Source: Conus ventricosus (Eukaryota > Mollusca > Gastropoda > Neogastropoda > Conidae). Taken from it: 64,000 bases of DNA. Position 1 is the first letter of the stretch, and every line of letters begins with the position of its first letter. The position numbers and the translations under genes are program-made. Below, one piece after another: positions 59,801 through 64,000 of this stretch. The DNA lies in the NCBI GenBank assembly GCA_018398815.1, contig CM031614.1, forward strand, positions 46,313,373-46,377,372. Reading direction: 5' to 3'. Below the pieces are notes generated by a model. The model made no database searches. It had not been told where the DNA came from and saw only the letters and a program-made list of their open reading frames with translations.

Positions 59801-60779
59801 AGTCTTAAAAGTTTCCATCTCGTTCTTCACAATGGGGAGGGTATTAAGGTCATAACAAAAACCAAATCAGTGTTACTTTAAAAAAACAATCTTAAGAACG
59901 AATTGGATTAATTTACACATTTAGGCCTTAAGGATTTTATTACACTTAACAATTTTGCAGAGATAAAAACTAATAAATGGGTTAGATTTAAACCTTTATA
60001 AAAAATGGAGCGTTAAACTTTTGACAAAAATCCTCTTGTTCATTGATTTTGGACAAACTGGTTGTGGGAAAAAAATATTTTCCTCGCCTATCAAAAAGTT
60101 TATGCTATAATTTTGATTATATTTTAATTTTTTGTCCAACGCTTGAATGGAACAAAGCTTCATGAAGAAAATTTTTATGACAGATGATGACAAATATTTA
60201 GTTTTATCCTAGCAATAAAATGAGTGAGTGTTTAGAATACTTTTATAACGTTTAAAAAAAGCAAACACTATTTATTAAATCGTTCGGGAGAAAAGACATA
60301 GTTTTAAAAAGAAAACCTTTGTCAAAACGGTTTCTGGAAGACAGCTGGAATAAATTGTGGTTTTTTGTCAAAAATATAACTCATTTTAAAGACTTTAGAG
60401 AACAGTTAAAGACGAGTTTTATTTACAAAAAAACGAGACGCATTTGATGTGTATGCCGAAAAATTTTAGTTATTGAAAATGTCAGAAAAAACAAGTTAAG
60501 CAAAAACTGAAATCTGAAAAATTTTAAATTAGTATTTAAAAAAATAACCCTACACGTTGTATGTTTGAGGGGAAGAAAAGAAAAAAAACCGATTCTGGGG
60601 TCCCCGGGGGCCCAAACTGGTTGAGACCGGGTGACCAAAACGGTGTTTTTTTTGTTCTCCGGGGGCACGCTTGACATCTGTTTCCAGGTCCATTTCTGAC
60701 GTTCTCTTTGCGGTCTTTTTTCGCCCACCATCTTTCCTGGTTTGCCAGACGTGAGGGGGGAGTACGATTAATACCCTTT

Positions 60780-61760
60780 GTTTTTTCTGCCTTTTGCTAT
60801 TGATGGGGTGATTGATGGACCCCGTCGCGTCCGACGACTAGGGAGACAGGTCTCCATGACATGGGGCCTCTGTGGGGAAAAAAGAAACCCAATTCCTAAG
60901 GGACAATGCATCTACAACCGGGTTTGGAAGGAGTCCTGCACGGACAGGCCCCCTTTTCCCGATTGCTTTTCTCTGGGGGCGGCTGCCTTCTGTACCTCGA
61001 ATGTCTTTGTGCCATGGTGCCCTGCATATGATGGAGGATCCGGGGTTTTTTTGAAAGCTTCCCGACTTCCCCTTGGGATGAAGTCGTCCGCGTATGCCCT
61101 GGGTCTTTCTAAGGCAGCTTGAGTTGAAGGCATCGAACTTCTTGGGCAGGTTTCAGGCGCCACGTTTTGAAGCAGTAGAACTGGGCTGACAGTACGTTTG
61201 AGTTATACAATGTAATATCAGTTTGGTTGTCAGTGAAAACGTCTTGTTCGACCAGATTCTGCAGAGATGGTTAAAAGCCACCGAGGCTTTTCTTCTTCTC
61301 TGTGGATCACATCGTTGGTCATTTCTCCATAGTTGTTGATGGAGCTTCCCAGGTGCGTGAGATCTTCGACAACATTAATCTTATCAAGTTCTATGAATAT
61401 CTCTCTTGTGGGCAATGGTCACCTGACGTCATGTTCTTCGTCTTCTTCCTACTAAGCCTCTCCTGCGGTTTCACTGACAGCATTCGATAACACCACCCCT
61501 CCATGTCGTCAAGCTTGCCGGCTGAAGCGCTATACCGGGGTGTGGGATTTGGACCCAGACATGGAAGTTTTAGGGGAAGAGTGAGAACCAAGATGCCTCT
61601 CCACATCACCAGATAGCGTGCAGCTGCCAAGTCACACAAGACAGAGTCTCTCTTCAGAATCACCCGATAACCCAAACTTCTCATAGGTCAACAGCATCGC
61701 CCATTTGTGTATAGATATGATTCTTATTTTGATATCGTGAGAGTTGGCAGGGGTAGTAGT
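60780..61760 (-). mobile_element. LINE reverse-transcriptase fragment, copy 2
   Basis: Minus-strand motifs in the right order are VKPQERLSRKKTKNM (about 61480), INVVEDLTHLGSSINNYGEM (about 61310-61375), and KKFDAFNSSCLRKTQGI (about 61100-61140). They correspond to the post-catalytic part of an invertebrate LINE reverse transcriptase (NxKKTK, EDFTYLGS and FDxFxxxCLRxIxGI motifs). Several frame breaks. The part below about 61.12 kb shows the noise of the adjacent block. Confidence 0.65.
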
Positions 61761-62830
61761 GGTGGTATACCCAAGGCGCTGGTGATGACGAAGAAGACCA
61801 GGAACTTGTGACAGATTTGTGACTTGAAGCCTAGAACTGGTGTTCAAAATGGAATTGCAGCTGGAACCGGAACGTGAAGCCATAACATGTGGCGTGCATT
61901 TTGGTCAATATTCATTCTATCAATAATTGTCTCTGGGTCACCTTTGCTCAGTTTTGTTTGTGTTGTACTGTTTTATTATGATTATTGCATTACATTGTTC
62001 TGTAGCATATCCTATAGCACTGCATTGTATTCTATCCTATCGCTGAAATAGTCACAGCAGATTTTCTGTGTGACCTTTAGGTTTGCTATAAGCTCAGAAA
62101 TAAGTATGTGGCGACTCCTTTATGTAAGTGTGTCTACATTCAGTTTTATACACCTATCAAAGTGGCTTTTCTTTCTACATGATAAAACCAAGGACAACCA
62201 TGGCCTCATCCCTGCCCTCTTCAACCCCCCACACCCCTACCCTCCTTCTTTCTTTCTTTTTCTTTTTTTTTCTGCCGTCTGCATAATATATCACAGTGAT
62301 GCTAAAAGGAAAGTTCGGTTAGTTCAGGCAAAGAGGGCGTATTAGTAATTAGGAAGGTCCACTGCACATATTGAAAGCATGCACCCTTTGCTATTGGTCA
62401 GCTGTCTGGTTCCTATTCTCGGTTTGTTTGTCCCAGACTGGCTGGCTGTAGACCACACTTCACAGGTGATAGTGTCAAATTGTCAAGTTTGAAGCACGCC
62501 CATGTGGTCCACAAGCAAGCAAAGCCTACACGCAGTAGACAGACCCCACTGAAGAGCAAATAAGACTAAAAAATAAGCCGACATACGTTTTCTGAGGGGA
62601 TAGCCCAACCAAGTGCACTATTCTCTTGCTCGATGGAGATTAGTTACCTGTACGAGCGACCAGGACTCCGACAAAGGCAGACAGTGAGGAAACGAGGCGG
62701 GATACTGATCCTCTACTGTATACATCCTTGGTTCAGGTTGACGTCTTACCCACATTTGGCGACAGAGCTGACGGGTTTAAAAACAATAGAAGATGAAGAA
62801 GATAAGAGGGTGGGATGGGTATGTGTGTCG
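61761..62830. other. No gene recognised
   Basis: Unique-looking upstream sequence of the gene at 62.9 kb, with a short C/T-rich stretch at 62225-62275. Confidence 0.4.
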
Positions 62831-62840
62831 TTATATATAA
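62831..62840 (+). promoter_or_regulatory. TATA box of the secreted-protein gene
   Basis: TTATATATAAGGG lies about 75-80 bp before the ATG at 62915. A start about 30 bp downstream would give a 5' UTR of roughly 50 nt. A strong consensus TATA next to a short leader fits a tissue-specific secreted-product gene. Confidence 0.6.
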
Positions 62841-62914
62841 GGGCTTCCAGATGACATGACTTAGCATAGTGACAGGCTGACAAGGGTTCCTTTCGGCTTC
62901 AGCGACTACCAACC

Positions 62915-62960
62915 ATGATTTTTAAATTGTGTCTTCTCGCAGCTATATGTGCTATACCTG
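62915..62960 (+). CDS. Small secreted protein, exon 1 (signal peptide)
   Basis: CAACCATG gives a good start context. It encodes MIFKLCLLAAICAIP, a classic short signal peptide (one Lys, hydrophobic core). The donor GTGAGC follows 62960, leaving one base that joins TG of exon 2 to make Val. The product is predicted to enter the secretory pathway. The protein family is not recognised. Confidence 0.75.
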
Positions 62961-62964
62961 GTGA

Positions 62965-62971
62965 GCTCTCT

Positions 62972-63018
<47 letters not shown>
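62965..63018. repeat. (CT)n microsatellite just after the donor
   Basis: Pure CT with one CCT interruption, starting within the first bases of the intron, right behind GTGAG. Confidence 0.92.
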
Positions 63019-63023
<5 letters not shown>

Positions 63024-63600
63024 TGCCTGAACTCAGGTACATTTGGGACGTGTATATTCTAGCCTGCTGAAGAAAACTTAAATCTATCATTCGATCTGTT
63101 TTTTCGCTCTGTCGTAACAGCGAGTGGAATGTATGACAGAAACAAAGAGATGCAATCTGGTTCGGTAGAGACCGTTGACAAATGAAGATTATAGCCAAGA
63201 CCAATGTACAGACTTTCAAACACACAAAGCGTCCTCCTGTGCTAGCCTTCTGGAGTCTGGCACAGTTAACAAGCGAGCTGTCACTTAAAAAGAAGACATC
63301 TAGGTATAATCGCGAAAGGTCCAGGCGTCTTTCCTCTTTCGGCAAAGATTCTTCTTCCTTTCAAGAAAAACGAAGAACAGTGCAACAAAGACACTGACCA
63401 TTGAAAACCAGTCGTTCAGTAATTCAAACACTTGATTTAGTTCAGACACGCTGACACAGAACGATCTTTTACTAGCCACTTCATTTCATCTATGTTTAAA
63501 TTCGCCTTTGTCATTTCCATTTTGTTTTACATTTCTTTGATTTTTGTTTCATTTCATTTTGGCTTTCAATTCTACCTTCTGTATCCATTTTCCATCTCAG

Positions 63601-63898
63601 TGATAGCGCAGCTCGACGAGGACGCTAAGGAAGTCTGCGAGTACAAGCTGATCGAGTGCGAAGTCTCCTGGAAGTACCCCGGCCATGCGATCACCATCTA
63701 CAACCTTGCTGGCCTCACTACCAACGGTCAGATGGATGTGTTCTGCAGGTCAGTGGACGTTAAGAAGCACCAATGGTCAAGATTCCTGTCCATCGATAGC
63801 GGATACTGGCTGAGAGTAAAATTTCTGATGGCTCTTCCCCCCACAAAGTTACTGTGTTCAGTCCAAAGAGTGGGGTGGTGCGTGGGGATGATAGCTGA
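63601..63898 (+). CDS. Small secreted protein, exon 2 (mature region)
   Basis: The acceptor CATCTCAG ends at 63600. It continues VIAQLDEDAKEVCEYKLI, ECEVSWKYPGHAITIYNL and NGQMDVFC. Three cysteines follow the signal peptide, suggesting one disulphide and one free or intermolecular Cys. A GTCAGT donor sequence at 63749 could end the exon. Reading on, however, stays protein-like (SVDVKKHQWSRFLSIDSGYW) and, after a one-base shift at the A-run 63818-63821, gives SDGSSPHKVTVFSPKSGVV and a stop at 63896-63898. I favour the read-through model, about 115 residues in all. No polyadenylation signal is obvious before the window ends. Confidence 0.65.
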
Positions 63899-64000
63899 AT
63901 GATGTAACAGCAGATTTTCTATTTGATCTCCAGTCTTTAGGGCCATCGTTGATCTCGTTTTAACGAAGACGATGTGGATTGTAATGGAAACAAGCTTAAT

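Larger units (their letters stand above)
46070..61120. other. Compositionally anomalous 15-kb block without recognisable genes
   Basis: Across this stretch there is not one of the long dinucleotide repeats that occur every 1-2 kb elsewhere. Short homopolymers (AAAA, TTTT, GGGG, CCCC) and TTTAAA are everywhere and open frames rarely exceed 70 codons. Apart from LINE pieces at its two edges and a minisatellite at 47.6 kb I recognise nothing. It is consistent with low-accuracy gap-filling sequence. Foreign or heavily decayed DNA is the alternative. Confidence 0.55.

Noticed and set aside
61083..61094. YADD on the minus strand, resembling the reverse-transcriptase active site
   Set aside because: It lies in the wrong frame and after the EDLTHLGSS motif instead of before it. 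The neighbouring frame gives KKFDAFNSSCLRK, which fits the LINE order.
46070..61120. Horizontally acquired bacterial or viral DNA
   Set aside because: No long open frames, operon structure or recognisable proteins. The noise pattern fits assembly error better.

Overview
This is nuclear DNA of an animal. The evidence is an intron-rich helicase gene, a Pol III tRNA gene, a TATA promoter driving a signal-peptide gene, and a very dense load of microsatellites, SINEs, LINEs, a Penelope-like element, MITEs and a mariner. The repeat style (long CA, GA, CTGT and GAT tracts plus tRNA-derived SINEs) resembles a marine mollusc, probably a gastropod. That taxonomic guess is inference, not shown by the sequence.

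Layout. 0-7 kb: repeats only, namely LINE 3' fragments, a reverse-transcriptase relic and microsatellites. 7.17-7.24 kb: an intact tRNA-Glu(CTC) on the minus strand, close to a candidate promoter that may start the next gene. 7.4-31.04 kb: one gene on the plus strand, a RECQL/RECQ1-type DNA helicase in about 13 exons. All RecQ helicase motifs and the four zinc cysteines are present. Its introns hold a head-to-head Penelope-like foldback (10.4-13.5 kb), an old SINE, a TTAA-flanked foldback MITE (25.5 kb) and a 37-bp minisatellite (26.1-27.2 kb). 31.7-33.0 kb: a mariner (DD34D) with TIRs and TA flanks. 33.2-35.9 kb: an intronless gene of a multicopy invertebrate family, with a nuclease-like domain (FEN/XPG or PIN pattern) followed by a CXC cysteine domain. 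Its function is unknown to me. 37-46 kb: repeat terrain with a hairpin of 79-bp arms, two inverted copies of a long composite tRNA-SINE with clear target-site duplications, and LINE and SINE fragments. About 46.1-61.1 kb: a compositionally odd block, AT-rich and full of short homopolymers, with no dinucleotide repeats and no recognisable gene. It is bounded by two same-strand copies of one LINE fragment and looks like unpolished or gap-filled assembly. 62.8-63.9 kb: a compact two-exon gene for a small secreted protein with its own TATA box.

A theme runs through the window. Nearly every conserved coding exon is broken by a single-base indel, mostly in a run of identical bases, and restoring that base also restores reading frame and intron phase. 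The simplest reading is consensus-sequence error rather than gene decay, so the helicase, the nuclease-CXC gene and the secreted protein may all be intact in the organism.
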